From an uncultured Clostridia bacterium (GTDB lineage Bacteria > Bacillota > Clostridia > TANB77 > CAG-508): a DNA stretch of 19,443 nucleotides. The stretch covers positions 1-19,443 of the forward strand of contig CANRPQ010000016.1 in assembly GCA_947632525.1 (NCBI GenBank). Reading direction: 5' to 3'. Below are positions 7,939 through 15,906 of the stretch, piece by piece (the first letter of the stretch is position 1; each line of letters starts with the position of its first letter). The notes below the pieces were generated by a model, which was not told where the DNA came from, searched no databases, and saw only the letters and a list, made by a program, of their open reading frames with translations. The translations under genes were made by a program, and so were the position numbers.

Positions 7939-9690
7939 ATGAAAGGAAAAATTAAATGGATTATTATAGGAATTGTTGCAGTAATTATTATTGCAATTGC
8001 TACAATTTTTATTATAAATGAACTACAATTTTCATACGAAATAGAAGAAATTACAGAAATAAATTACACTACATTGGTTCATGAAGGAAAGTATGGAGTA
8101 ATTGATAAAACAGGAACCATTATTGTAGAACCAATTTATAATGCAGTTCAAATTCCGAACCCATCTAAGCCAGTATTTGTTTGCATTGGGGAATATGACG
8201 AAGAAAAAGAACAATATGAAACAAAAGTATTTAATGATAAAAATGAGCAACTATTTCAAGAATATGAAACTGTTCAAGTAATTCAAATAGAAACAAATAT
8301 AGAAACAAATCCATATGAAAAAAATACTATGATTTATAAAAAAGATGGTAAATATGGACTAATAGATATTCAAGGGAAAGAAATAACAAAACCTATTTAT
8401 GATGAAATCAATAGTGTTAAATATAAAGAAGGTACATTTACAATTAAACAAGACGGAAAAGTTGGAGTTATAAATCTAAAAGGAAAAATTATTATAAAGC
8501 CGGAATATGAAACAATAAATTCAGATAATTACTATAACGAAAAAACCAAAAATAAAACAACCGGATTTATAGTAAGCAAAAAAACAGAGGAAGGTTACCT
8601 TTATGGATATATTAATTATAGAGGCAAAGTTATTTTAAATACTGAATATACTGAGTTAGAAAGAGTAACAGCGATTGCCAATGAAAAGGAATTATATTTT
8701 GTTGCATTTAAAAATGGACAAGCCGGATTATTAAAAGGTAATAAAGTAATCTTAAATTATGAATATCAGGACATTCAGTATAGCTCATCAAATGATATTT
8801 TTATAGTACAAAGAAATTCAAAACAAGGAGTTGTATCAAAAGAAGGAAATACCATAGTAAATACAGCATATGACAGCATTATATTTGGTGGTATGTATAT
8901 TAATGCTAAAAAAGGTGATAACCTATACTTATTTGACTTAAATGGTGGATCTGTTGAAAATAATGAAATTGTTAGTAAAATAAGTACAGACAATCCAAAC
9001 TACTTTATCACAGTAGATAAAAATGATATCTACAGTATAGTTGATAAAGATGAAAAAATATTAGTAGATAATAATTATAGCTATATTGAGTATCTACCAG
9101 GTGACTATTTTATTGTTGCAAAAGAAGGAAAAAATGGTGTTATAGATATTTCTGGTAATTCAGTTATTGATTTAGAATATACAAGTATTTTTCATTTAAA
9201 TGATACTAACTTATTACAAGCAGAAAAAATAGAAACAAAAACAATAGATTTATATAGTGAAAATATGCAAAAAATTGCTAGTATGGACAATGCAACAATT
9301 ACTACAGGTAATAATTATATAATGTTAGCCTCTGAAGATGACTTTTCATATTATGATTTTAATGGTAATAAATTAGAATCAAAAGATATATTTGAAGATA
9401 ACCAACTATTTGCTAAAAAAATAAATGACAAGTGGGGATTTGTTGATAAAAATGGTAATCTAGTAGTAGAAAATAAGTATGAAATGGTTACAGACTTTAA
9501 CAAATACGGATATGCAGGAGTAAAATTAGACGGAAAGTGGGGAATCATAGAACAAGCTAGTCATCAAATTATACAAGAGCCAATATATGAACTAGAATGG
9601 GTACAACCAACTTTCATAGGAAAATATTATAGAATTAACTCTTGGCATGGAGATGCCAGATATAGTGATGACATAAAAAAAGATAACTAA
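7939..9690 (+). CDS. Membrane-anchored WG-repeat protein
   Basis: A short basic head (MKGKIKW) and one membrane segment (about residues 7-27) are followed by a long exported region built of about ten WG-type beta repeats. Typical units are KYGVIDKTG..IIVEPIYNA, KYGLIDIQG..ITKPIYDEI, KNGVIDISG..VIDLEYTSI, KWGFVDKNG..VVENKYEMV and KWGIIEQAS..IIQEPIYEL; several middle copies are degenerate. WG-repeat proteins are common in Firmicutes and Bacteroidetes, and no general biochemical function is established. It probably forms an extracellular beta-rich scaffold or binding surface. The start is uncertain. GTG at 7930 (AGAAAGG upstream) would add three residues; ATG at 7939 has AGGTGG 5 bases upstream and gives the more usual N-terminus. 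It lies 53 bases after the CNNM gene. Confidence 0.85.
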   Translation: MKGKIKWIIIGIVAVIIIAIATIFIINELQFSYEIEEITEINYTTLVHEGKYGVIDKTGTIIVEPIYNAVQIPNPSKPVFVCIGEYDEEKEQYETKVFNDKNEQLFQEYETVQVIQIETNIETNPYEKNTMIYKKDGKYGLIDIQGKEITKPIYDEINSVKYKEGTFTIKQDGKVGVINLKGKIIIKPEYETINSDNYYNEKTKNKTTGFIVSKKTEEGYLYGYINYRGKVILNTEYTELERVTAIANEKELYFVAFKNGQAGLLKGNKVILNYEYQDIQYSSSNDIFIVQRNSKQGVVSKEGNTIVNTAYDSIIFGGMYINAKKGDNLYLFDLNGGSVENNEIVSKISTDNPNYFITVDKNDIYSIVDKDEKILVDNNYSYIEYLPGDYFIVAKEGKNGVIDISGNSVIDLEYTSIFHLNDTNLLQAEKIETKTIDLYSENMQKIASMDNATITTGNNYIMLASEDDFSYYDFNGNKLESKDIFEDNQLFAKKINDKWGFVDKNGNLVVENKYEMVTDFNKYGYAGVKLDGKWGIIEQASHQIIQEPIYELEWVQPTFIGKYYRINSWHGDARYSDDIKKDN

Positions 9691-9725
9691 CTAAAAGTAA
9701 TTTGCAAAATGGGAAGGAATTAATA

Positions 9726-10961
9726 ATGGAATTAAGTAATGAAGTAATTAATTTAGGCAAAAATGCAGAAGAAGCCGTACAAGAAGAATTTAAAAAAATA
9801 GATGAACTTTGTGAATATCATAGTAATAGAGTTTTAAATGCTTTTCAAAAGTATCATGTATCTGATATACATTTTAACAGTACAACTGGATATGGATATT
9901 CAGATGTAGGAAGAGATGTAATTGAAAAAATATTCGCAGAAGTATTGCATACAGAAGATAGCTTAGTTAGAAGTCAATTTATTTCAGGAACACATGCTCT
10001 AACTGTTGCCTTATTTGCATTTTTAAGGCCAAATGATACTATGCTTAGTATATCTGGAAAACCTTATGATACTTTAGATGAAGTAATAGGAATTGTAGAA
10101 AATCCAAGTTCACTAAAGGCATATGGTGTAAAATATGAGCAAATTGACTTAATAGAAAATGACTTTAACTATGAAAAAATTAGCGAAAGAGTTAGTAAGC
10201 AAAACATTAAGCTTATTGAAATTCAACGTTCTAGAGGATATAGCTTAAGAGATAGTATTACATTGGATAAAATAGAAAAGGTTATAAAAACAATTAGAAA
10301 AGTCAATCAAGAAGTTATTATAATGGTTGATAATTGCTATGGAGAATTTGTAGATAAAATTGAACCAAGTCAAGTTGGTGCTGACGTAATAGTGGGGTCT
10401 TTGATAAAAAACCTTGGTGGAGGAATTTCACCAAATGGTGCATATATTGCAGGAAAAAAAGAATTAGTTGAGCTAGCAGCAGAGAGACTAACAGCCCCAG
10501 GGCTTGGAAAAGAAGTAGGACCTACATTAGGAATTAATAAACAAATTTTACAAGGACTATTTTTTGCCCCAAGTGTAGTTGCAAGTAGTTTAAAAACGGC
10601 AGTATTTACTAGTAAATTATTAGAAGATTTAGGATATAAACCACGTCCAAGATATAATGAAAAAAGAACCGATATTGTACAAACAATTGAATTTGGAAAT
10701 CCTGAAAAATTAATTCGATATTGTCAAGGAATTCAAATGGGTTCTCCAATTGATAGTGATGCTATCCCAGAACCATGGGACATGCCTGGTTATACTGATA
10801 AAGTTATAATGGCAGCAGGAGCATTTACTCAAGGTTCTTCAATAGAGCTTTCATGCGATGCACCAATTAGAGAGCCATATGTTGCATTTATGCAAGGCGG
10901 ATTAACTTACCAATATGGAAAATTAGGTGTATTACATGCAATACAAAACATTTTAAAATAA
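9726..10961 (+). CDS. YnbB-type PLP-dependent protein (methionine gamma-lyase family, aluminium resistance protein)
   Basis: About 411 residues with the fold-type I PLP enzyme layout of the YnbB group, annotated elsewhere as cystathionine beta-lyase or methionine gamma-lyase related, or as aluminium resistance protein. Recognisable parts are RSQFISGTHALTVALFAFLRP (cofactor-phosphate region, residues about 81-101), IMVDNCYGEFVD (the Asp that contacts the pyridine nitrogen) and GSLIKNLGGGISPNGAYIAG, whose Lys should form the Schiff base. The substrate is not known from sequence. Start choice: ATG 9726 follows GGGAAGG with normal spacing, whereas TTG 9702 would place that site inside the gene. 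The stop overlaps an ATG by one base (10961), although the next gene probably starts at 10985, so translation may be coupled. Confidence 0.9.
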   Translation: MELSNEVINLGKNAEEAVQEEFKKIDELCEYHSNRVLNAFQKYHVSDIHFNSTTGYGYSDVGRDVIEKIFAEVLHTEDSLVRSQFISGTHALTVALFAFLRPNDTMLSISGKPYDTLDEVIGIVENPSSLKAYGVKYEQIDLIENDFNYEKISERVSKQNIKLIEIQRSRGYSLRDSITLDKIEKVIKTIRKVNQEVIIMVDNCYGEFVDKIEPSQVGADVIVGSLIKNLGGGISPNGAYIAGKKELVELAAERLTAPGLGKEVGPTLGINKQILQGLFFAPSVVASSLKTAVFTSKLLEDLGYKPRPRYNEKRTDIVQTIEFGNPEKLIRYCQGIQMGSPIDSDAIPEPWDMPGYTDKVIMAAGAFTQGSSIELSCDAPIREPYVAFMQGGLTYQYGKLGVLHAIQNILK

Positions 10962-10984
10962 TGTTATTAGTAAAGGAAAGATTA

Positions 10985-12247
10985 ATGAAAACTTTAGTAA
11001 TTGGTGGAGGACCTGCAGGAATGCTTGCTGCACTACATGCAAGTCAATGTGGAGACCAAGTTATAATATTAGAAAAAATGAATTCATTGGGAAAAAAATT
11101 ATTAATTACTGGTAAAGGCAGATGTAATATTACTAGTTCTATTCCCATGGAAGAATTTATTACTAATGTTCCCGGAAATGGTATATTTTTATATAGTTGC
11201 TTCAACCAGTTTACTAATAAAGATATTATAGATATCTTAGAAAAAGAAGGATTAAAAGTAAAAGAAGAAAGGGGACATAGAGTTTTTCCAATAACTGATA
11301 GTGCAAAAGATGTTTTAAAAGCTTTAGAAAGGCAATTAAACAAGGCAAAAGTAGAAATTCAAACAAATACAAAAGTAGAAAAAATTTTAGTAGAAAATGG
11401 CATAGCAATAGGTGTGCAATGCCTTTTTTATGACAAAGAAAAGACAATTTTAGCAGATAAAATTATTTTAGCAACAGGCGGTAAAAGCTATCCAATAACA
11501 GGTTCTACAGGAGATGGATATGAAATAGCAAAGGAATTAGGGCACACTGTAACAAAACTAAAGCCATCATTAATTCCATTAACAGCAAGTAAAGAATATC
11601 TACATATCTGCAAACAATTACAAGGTCTCAGTTTGAGAAATGTTAAAATACAAATACGAGATACACAAAAAAATAAACTAATTTATGAAGATTTTGGAGA
11701 AATGCTATTTACTCATTGGGGATTATCAGGTCCAATTATTTTAAGTAGTTCAGCGCATTTACTTCGCTATCCTAAAGTAGAAGAACTTTTAAAGAAAAAT
11801 TCTATTGCTGTGTTTATTGACTTAAAACCAGCACTAACAGAAGAAAAACTAGAAGACCGAATTTTAAGAGATTTTGAAAAAGTAAAAAATAAAGAATATA
11901 AAAATAGTTTAGATAACTTGCTACCAAATAAAATGATTGATACCATAGTAGAATTATCTGAAATAGAAAGTAATAAAAAAGTAAATTCTATTACAAAAGA
12001 AGAAAGAAAAAGACTAGTAAAATTATTAAAAAATTTTGTAGTTATAATAAATGGATTTAGGCCAATTGAGGAAGCAATTATTACTTCTGGTGGAATTAGT
12101 ACAAAAGAAATTAATCCAAAAACTATGGAATCTAAATTAATAAAAGGATTGTATTTTGCAGGTGAAATTATAGATGTAGATGCATACACTGGTGGATTTA
12201 ATTTACAAATTGCTTATTCAACCGGATTTGTAGCAGGAGGGCACTAG
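10985..12247 (+). CDS. BaiN/YhiN-type FAD-dependent oxidoreductase (HI0933 family)
   Basis: A 420-residue flavoprotein. The N-terminus has the dinucleotide-binding signature VIGGGPAGMLAALHAS, then LEKMNSLGKKLLITGKGRCNIT, a hallmark of the HI0933/YhiN family. Later motifs are LATGGKSYPITGSTGDGYEIA, GEMLFTHWGLSGPIIL, TSGGISTKEINPKTMESK and the C-terminal LYFAGEIIDVDAYTGGFNLQIAYSTG, which closes the FAD site. Members are related to BaiN, proposed to act on bile-acid intermediates, but most are of unknown substrate and I would not assign that role here. The start ATG at 10985 follows AAAGGAA with 6-base spacing; an ATG at 10961 overlapping the previous stop lacks such a site. Tightly packed with its neighbours, so probably co-transcribed. 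Confidence 0.9.
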   Translation: MKTLVIGGGPAGMLAALHASQCGDQVIILEKMNSLGKKLLITGKGRCNITSSIPMEEFITNVPGNGIFLYSCFNQFTNKDIIDILEKEGLKVKEERGHRVFPITDSAKDVLKALERQLNKAKVEIQTNTKVEKILVENGIAIGVQCLFYDKEKTILADKIILATGGKSYPITGSTGDGYEIAKELGHTVTKLKPSLIPLTASKEYLHICKQLQGLSLRNVKIQIRDTQKNKLIYEDFGEMLFTHWGLSGPIILSSSAHLLRYPKVEELLKKNSIAVFIDLKPALTEEKLEDRILRDFEKVKNKEYKNSLDNLLPNKMIDTIVELSEIESNKKVNSITKEERKRLVKLLKNFVVIINGFRPIEEAIITSGGISTKEINPKTMESKLIKGLYFAGEIIDVDAYTGGFNLQIAYSTGFVAGGH

Positions 12248-12279
12248 TATAATTTACAATATTAGAAAGGTGTAAAAAA

Positions 12280-12900
12280 GTGAAAACAATAAAGAAATCA
12301 ACCGCATCAGAAATTGTAGAAAAAAGATCAAAATTTATAGGAAATTTATACTATGTAACATCAGTAAAAGAAGCGGAAGAAAAATTAGAAGAAATTCGCA
12401 AAAAATATCATGATGCGAAACATCATTGCTTTGCATATAGACTGTTAAATGGAGAACAGATAATAGAAAGGTCAAGTGATGACGGTGAACCAAGTGGAAC
12501 AGCAGGTGCACCCATGTTACAATTATTAAAAAAGCAAGATTTAGTAAATGTATTAATTATAGTAACCAGATATTTTGGTGGTATTTTACTAGGCACTGGT
12601 GGATTAGTAAGAGCATATACACAAACATCAAATGATGCAATTAATAAAGCAGAAATTGTAGACTTATCATTAGGTCAAGTTTTAAAAATTCCAGTATCAT
12701 ATCAAAATTTAGCCTTTTTACAATATTATTGCGGAAAAAACTCTATTTCAATTTTGGAAACTAATTTTGAAGATGAACCTTATGCTATTATTGAAATAGA
12801 TATAAATGAAAAAGACAAATTCCTACATGAAATAAATGAAAAACAATTTTCTATACAAAAAATAGAAGTTGTAGAAGAAAAATATTTGAAAAAAATATAA
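12280..12900 (+). CDS. IMPACT/YigZ family protein
   Basis: A 206-residue protein of the UPF0029/IMPACT (YigZ, YvyE) family. The N-terminal IMPACT domain (residues about 1-110) shows the conserved motifs KKYHDAKHHCFAYRL, SSDDGEPSGTAGAPML and VTRYFGGILLGTGGLVRAY. The C-terminal ferredoxin-like region (about 130-206) resembles the DUF1949 domain usual in bacterial members. The eukaryotic relative IMPACT inhibits the kinase GCN2; the bacterial role is unsettled, perhaps nucleotide or RNA binding. The start is GTG, supported by AGAAAGGTG at 12264-12272 with 7-base spacing. It lies 32 bases after the flavoprotein gene and seems to end the cluster. Only weak secondary structure is seen before the spo0A promoter. 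Confidence 0.92.
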   Translation: MKTIKKSTASEIVEKRSKFIGNLYYVTSVKEAEEKLEEIRKKYHDAKHHCFAYRLLNGEQIIERSSDDGEPSGTAGAPMLQLLKKQDLVNVLIIVTRYFGGILLGTGGLVRAYTQTSNDAINKAEIVDLSLGQVLKIPVSYQNLAFLQYYCGKNSISILETNFEDEPYAIIEIDINEKDKFLHEINEKQFSIQKIEVVEEKYLKKI

Positions 12901-12935
12901 AATAAACCGTGAAATATAAACGTTTTTAAAATAAA

Positions 12936-12987
12936 TTGGAAAAAATTTCCAAAAATGCTTGCAAAATATTACAAATCATATTATAAT
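12936..12987 (+). promoter_or_regulatory. spo0A promoter region with palindrome
   Basis: TTGCAA (12959-12964) and TATAAT (12982-12987) are spaced by 17 bp and form a good sigma-A-type promoter. Just upstream is a 7-bp inverted repeat, TTGGAAA and TTTCCAA around AAA (12936-12952). Its right half-site, ATTTCCAAA, recurs at 12986-12994 across the end of the -10 box. The motif does not match the Spo0A box (TTGTCGAA-like), so another regulator may bind. Confidence 0.6.
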
Positions 12988-13073
12988 TTCCAAAGTAAGA
13001 AGAAGAGCGTAGAAAAATAGACAAAACAATTAACATTCTTGCAAAAAAAATTAGAAACAGGGGGAATTTAACC

Positions 13074-13889
13074 GTGAGTGAAAAAATCAAAATATTAGTG
13101 GCCGATGATAATAATGACTTTACAGCCACATTATCTAATTATTTAGGTAAAGAAGAAAACATGGAAATTGTAGGCATTGCTAAAGACGGAAATGAGGCTT
13201 ATGAAAAAGCAATAGAATTACAACCAGATATTCTATTATTAGACATTATTATGCCACACTTAGACGGATTAGGAGTTCTTGAAAAATTAGGCTCTACAGA
13301 AATGGAAAAGAAACCATTATGTATTATTTTGTCAGCAGTAGGTCAGGACAAAATTACACAAAAAGCAATTGCACTTGGTGCTCAATATTACATTGTAAAA
13401 CCTTTTGACATTAGTGTTTTAGTAAAAAGAATGAAAGAACTTAAAAACTATCAACCAACACAATTTAGAAGTTTATTTAACAAAGAAATTAAAAGCCAAT
13501 ATATTGATATAGCACCAGATAAAAAGAAAGATCAAGAAAATCTAGAAGCATTAGTAACAAATGTCATTCACGAAGTTGGAGTACCAGCACATATTAAAGG
13601 ATATCAATACTTAAGAGAAGCTATTATGATGGTAATTAAAGACACAGAAGTAATTAATCAAATTACAAAACAGCTTTACCCTGAAATTGCAGGAAAATAT
13701 CATACTACACCATCAAGAGTTGAACGTGCAATCCGACATGCAATAGAAGTAGCATGGGGAAGAGGAGAACAAGGTACAGTAGAAAATATTTTTGGATATA
13801 CTGTTTCAGCAAATCGAGGAAAGCCTACAAACAGCGAATTTATTGCAATGATTGCAGATAAATTAAGATTAGAATTAAAGAGTGCATAA
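13074..13889 (+). CDS. spo0A: Spo0A, sporulation master response regulator
   Basis: This 271-residue two-domain regulator commits the cell to sporulation when phosphorylated. The receiver domain (residues about 5-125) has the acidic pocket DD11-12, phospho-acceptor Asp57 in [12 protein letters not shown], Ser87 and Lys109 in YIVKPFD. A linker leads to the Spo0A-specific DNA-binding domain (about 155-270) with [38 protein letters not shown] and [20 protein letters not shown]. This domain is practically diagnostic and includes the recognition helix that reads 0A boxes. The start is GTG with AGGGGGA (13059-13065) 8 bases ahead. It stands between its own promoter and terminator. SpoIVB, the usual upstream neighbour of spo0A, is not here. 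Confidence 0.98.
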   Translation: MSEKIKILVADDNNDFTATLSNYLGKEENMEIVGIAKDGNEAYEKAIELQPDILLLDIIMPHLDGLGVLEKLGSTEMEKKPLCIILSAVGQDKITQKAIALGAQYYIVKPFDISVLVKRMKELKNYQPTQFRSLFNKEIKSQYIDIAPDKKKDQENLEALVTNVIHEVGVPAHIKGYQYLREAIMMVIKDTEVINQITKQLYPEIAGKYHTTPSRVERAIRHAIEVAWGRGEQGTVENIFGYTVSANRGKPTNSEFIAMIADKLRLELKSA

Positions 13890-13896
13890 AAAATAA

Positions 13897-13940
13897 AAGA
13901 AATAAAAGTAAATGAAACACTTTACTTTTATTTTTTATTT
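13897..13940 (+). terminator. Terminator after spo0A
   Basis: A 13-bp perfect stem (13900-13912 with 13921-13933), extendable by about three weaker pairs, closes an eight-base loop (TGAAACAC) and runs into T-rich sequence. The A-rich left flank means it could also work in the opposite direction, though no convergent gene is present. Confidence 0.85.
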
Positions 13941-13996
13941 ATATAAAATTAATGAAAGTTGATAAATAATTAGTAAACATATTAAGGAGAAAAATA

Positions 13997-14518
13997 ATGG
14001 CAGAATTCGATATAGAACAAGCAAATAATAGAGAATATGTATTAAATATTGTAAAACAAGACGGCAAACTATTAGATTTTGCCTCAGAACAATTAAAAAA
14101 CGATAGAGAAATTGCTTTAGCAGCAATAGAACAAAATCCGGTTGCATTAGAATTTACAAGCAAAAACTTAAAAGATGACAGAGAACTTGTATATAAATCT
14201 GTATCTAAAGTAGGCTGGACTGCCTGTTATGCAAGTGAAAAGTTAAGAGGAGATAAAGAGTTAATGCTAGCTGGTGTAAAAGTTGACGGACAAATATTAT
14301 ATTTTGCTTCTAAAGAATTAAGAGATGATAAAGATGTTGTAATGGAAGCTGTTAAAAATAAAGGAATAATATTAAAATATGCTAGCAACCGTTTGAGGTC
14401 TGACAAGGATATTGCTTTAGAAGCTATAAAACAAGATAAAAGAGCAAAAGAATATATCTCTTCAGAAATTCTAAACGATATAGACATACAAGCTATTTTA
14501 AATCCTCCACAAGAATAA
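13997..14518 (+). CDS. DUF4116 repeat protein
   Basis: A 173-residue soluble protein made of six consecutive 25-residue repeats of the DUF4116 type. Each begins with a charged pair (NRE, DRE, DRE, DKE, DKD, DKD), continues with a hydrophobic helix such as IALAAIEQ or VVMEAVKN, and ends with a second helix (LLDFASEQLKN, ALEFTSKNLKD, ILYFASKELRD, ILKYASNRLRS). The regular length suggests an alpha-solenoid that binds a partner protein. No enzyme motif, signal peptide or membrane segment is seen. DUF4116 has no established function that I can name. The ATG is preceded by AAGGAG. It follows the spo0A terminator, and with no terminator after it the downstream small genes may share its transcript. 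Confidence 0.85.
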   Translation: MAEFDIEQANNREYVLNIVKQDGKLLDFASEQLKNDREIALAAIEQNPVALEFTSKNLKDDRELVYKSVSKVGWTACYASEKLRGDKELMLAGVKVDGQILYFASKELRDDKDVVMEAVKNKGIILKYASNRLRSDKDIALEAIKQDKRAKEYISSEILNDIDIQAILNPPQE

Positions 14519-14593
14519 ATAGGAGAAATATAAAAATTTGTTAAATTTAGAATAAAAATAAAATAACATCAAAGAATAAGTAATGGTGATAAT

Positions 14594-14839
14594 ATGAAAA
14601 TATCTTGGATAAAATATGAAAAAGACGCCAAAAGTTTTCGATTACCAGAAGCTTTAGGCTTTGATGTTTTTAAATTGAATGATTTAGAGCAAACAGATAA
14701 TAAAATAAAACAATTAATTAAACAAAATTATGACACAATTGTTATTTCAAATGAAGTTGCTGGATTTTCAGAAGATATTATAAAAAAATATAAAAAAGAT
14801 AAAGATATTAAAATTGTCATTTCTTTTGATAGGGATTAA
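14594..14839 (+). CDS. Small protein resembling V-ATPase subunit F (unknown function)
   Basis: An 81-residue cytoplasmic protein. It has a short alternating alpha/beta layout: LGFDVFKLND, then a charged helix (DNKIKQLIKQ), then NYDTIVISNEVAG, a second helix and a last strand IKIVISFDRD. The spacing recalls the small Rossmann-like subunit F of V-type ATPases (a G-F-x-V-F strand, a helix, then a T-I-x-I-S/T strand). No other ATPase subunit is nearby and the resemblance is by eye only. It is translated from an ATG with GGTGAT just upstream. Its stop lies 33 bases before the yyaC-like gene, so the two are probably expressed together. A role in sporulation is suggested only by position. Confidence 0.65.
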   Translation: MKISWIKYEKDAKSFRLPEALGFDVFKLNDLEQTDNKIKQLIKQNYDTIVISNEVAGFSEDIIKKYKKDKDIKIVISFDRD

Positions 14840-14872
14840 TATGATATACAATATGTAAGGAGAAATATCAAA

Positions 14873-15298
14873 ATGAAAAACTATGTATTTGTTTGCATTG
14901 GAACAAACCTAGTAACTGAAGATTCATTTGGACCAAGAGTAGGAGATATGCTAAAAGAATATTTTACCAATAATTCAAATGTGAGAGTATTTGGAACAAT
15001 GAAATCTCCTGTTCATTTTTTAAATGCACCTATTTTTTTAGATTATTTAAAAGAAGAGCAAGATAAATTGATATTAATAGATTCTGCCTTAGGAGAAGTA
15101 GAGCAAATAGGAACAACTTACTTTCAAAGAGGGGGAATTGAAATAGGAAAGGCTTTTGGAAAATGCCTTTATTTTCCTGCTAAATGGAACATTAAAACAG
15201 TAGTAGGGGCGAAAAACTATAATAATTATGAAACAAACTATATAAATTATTTAGCCTGTGACTTAGTGCATAAAATTACAGAAATATTTGTTAGATAA
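14873..15298 (+). CDS. yyaC: YyaC-type spore protein (DUF1256, HybD/GPR-like fold)
   Basis: A 141-residue protein that opens with YVFVCIGTNLVTEDSFGPRVG, the signature of the DUF1256/YyaC family, whose fold resembles the hydrogenase maturation protease HybD and the spore protease GPR. Further typical parts are VFGTMKSPVHFLNA, LILIDSALGEVEQIGT and PAKWNIKTVVGAKNYNNYET. In Bacillus the family is sporulation-linked and often labelled putative spore protease, but proteolysis has not been shown to my knowledge. The start ATG follows AAGGAGA at about 10-base spacing. It sits between Spo0A and the SpoIVF-like pair, so the context agrees with a spore role. Confidence 0.85.
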   Translation: MKNYVFVCIGTNLVTEDSFGPRVGDMLKEYFTNNSNVRVFGTMKSPVHFLNAPIFLDYLKEEQDKLILIDSALGEVEQIGTTYFQRGGIEIGKAFGKCLYFPAKWNIKTVVGAKNYNNYETNYINYLACDLVHKITEIFVR

Positions 15299-15424
15299 TT
15301 CATATTATTCTATACCTTAAAATTTTAGTAAGTTATTTAAATGTAATTGTATAAAAAATATATAAATGGAAAAAATAGAAATAATTAGAAATAGATTATA
15401 TCTGAAATGGAAAGGAATAGAAGT

Positions 15425-15796
15425 ATGAATTCAGGTAGTATGAAAAATATTGTTATATTAAAAGATTTGCCTTCTAATTTAGTAGAAGAGGCAATTATAT
15501 TTTTAAAGGAAAATCAAAAATTAAAAAAACCAGAGCTAATAGATAGTGATTTTAATAATAAAAAAAGTAAAACATCACAAAAATCAGAAAATGAAAAATC
15601 AAAAAATACAAAAGAATATATTGTAAATGAAGCACAAATGCTAATTTCTGATTATATTTCTAAGCTAGAAAGCAAAAATAGAAAAGAAGATTTTTCATAT
15701 AAAAAACTAAAAAAGAAATACGAATTATTAAAAAGAATAAGTGCCTCATTAACTATTGCTCTAATAATAAGTATTTGCTTAATTTATGTTATTTAA
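15425..15796 (+). CDS. Hypothetical tail-anchored protein
   Basis: I do not recognise this 123-residue protein. It has a short hydrophobic-charged head (MKNIVILKDLPSNLVEEAIIFLK) and a Lys/Ser/Asn-rich, probably disordered middle (about residues 42-70). A helical, highly charged stretch precedes a single C-terminal membrane segment (ISASLTIALIISICLIYVI) that ends the protein. This layout places the protein in the cytoplasm, hooked to a membrane by its tail. ATG 15425 is preferred because GGAAAGGAA lies 7 bases upstream; the in-frame ATG at 15407 lacks a site. It lies between yyaC and the spoIVFA-like gene, so a sporulation membrane role is possible but unproven. The sequence 15299-15424 shows no clear promoter. 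Confidence 0.7.
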   Translation: MNSGSMKNIVILKDLPSNLVEEAIIFLKENQKLKKPELIDSDFNNKKSKTSQKSENEKSKNTKEYIVNEAQMLISDYISKLESKNRKEDFSYKKLKKKYELLKRISASLTIALIISICLIYVI

Positions 15797-15848
15797 TAAA
15801 TACTAGTATTTTAAAAATCATCGATTTTTTCTATACAATAAGAATAAA

Positions 15849-15900
15849 ACATCTCTTCCAAACATATACATTAACCAAGAAACTACAAAGGAAGAGGTGT
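15849..15900 (+). promoter_or_regulatory. Hairpin covering the spoIVFA-like ribosome binding site
   Basis: ACATCTCTTCC (15849-15859) pairs with GGAAGAGGTGT (15890-15900) through 11 bp with one U-G wobble and a 30-base loop. The right arm contains the Shine-Dalgarno sequence, so folding would block translation of the gene starting at 15907. No T-run follows, which argues against a terminator. Confidence 0.55.
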
Positions 15901-15906
15901 ATTTTT

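Noticed and set aside
11767..12189. A 140-codon open frame on the minus strand
   Set aside because: It lies inside the flavoprotein gene, has no ribosome binding site and is a Phe/Ser/Ile-rich artefact of AT-rich antisense sequence. The other minus-strand open frames look the same.
15831..15840. CTATACAATA as a sigma-E -10 box ahead of the spoIVFA-like gene
   Set aside because: It resembles the sigma-E -10 consensus but no matching -35 box is found at the expected 13-15 bp distance; ATATACAAT near 14846 has the same problem.
15775..15906. N-terminal extension of the SpoIVFA-like protein from a TTG at 15775
   Set aside because: The extension overlaps the upstream gene and the hairpin, and the GTG at 15907 has a well-placed binding site followed by a normal basic head.
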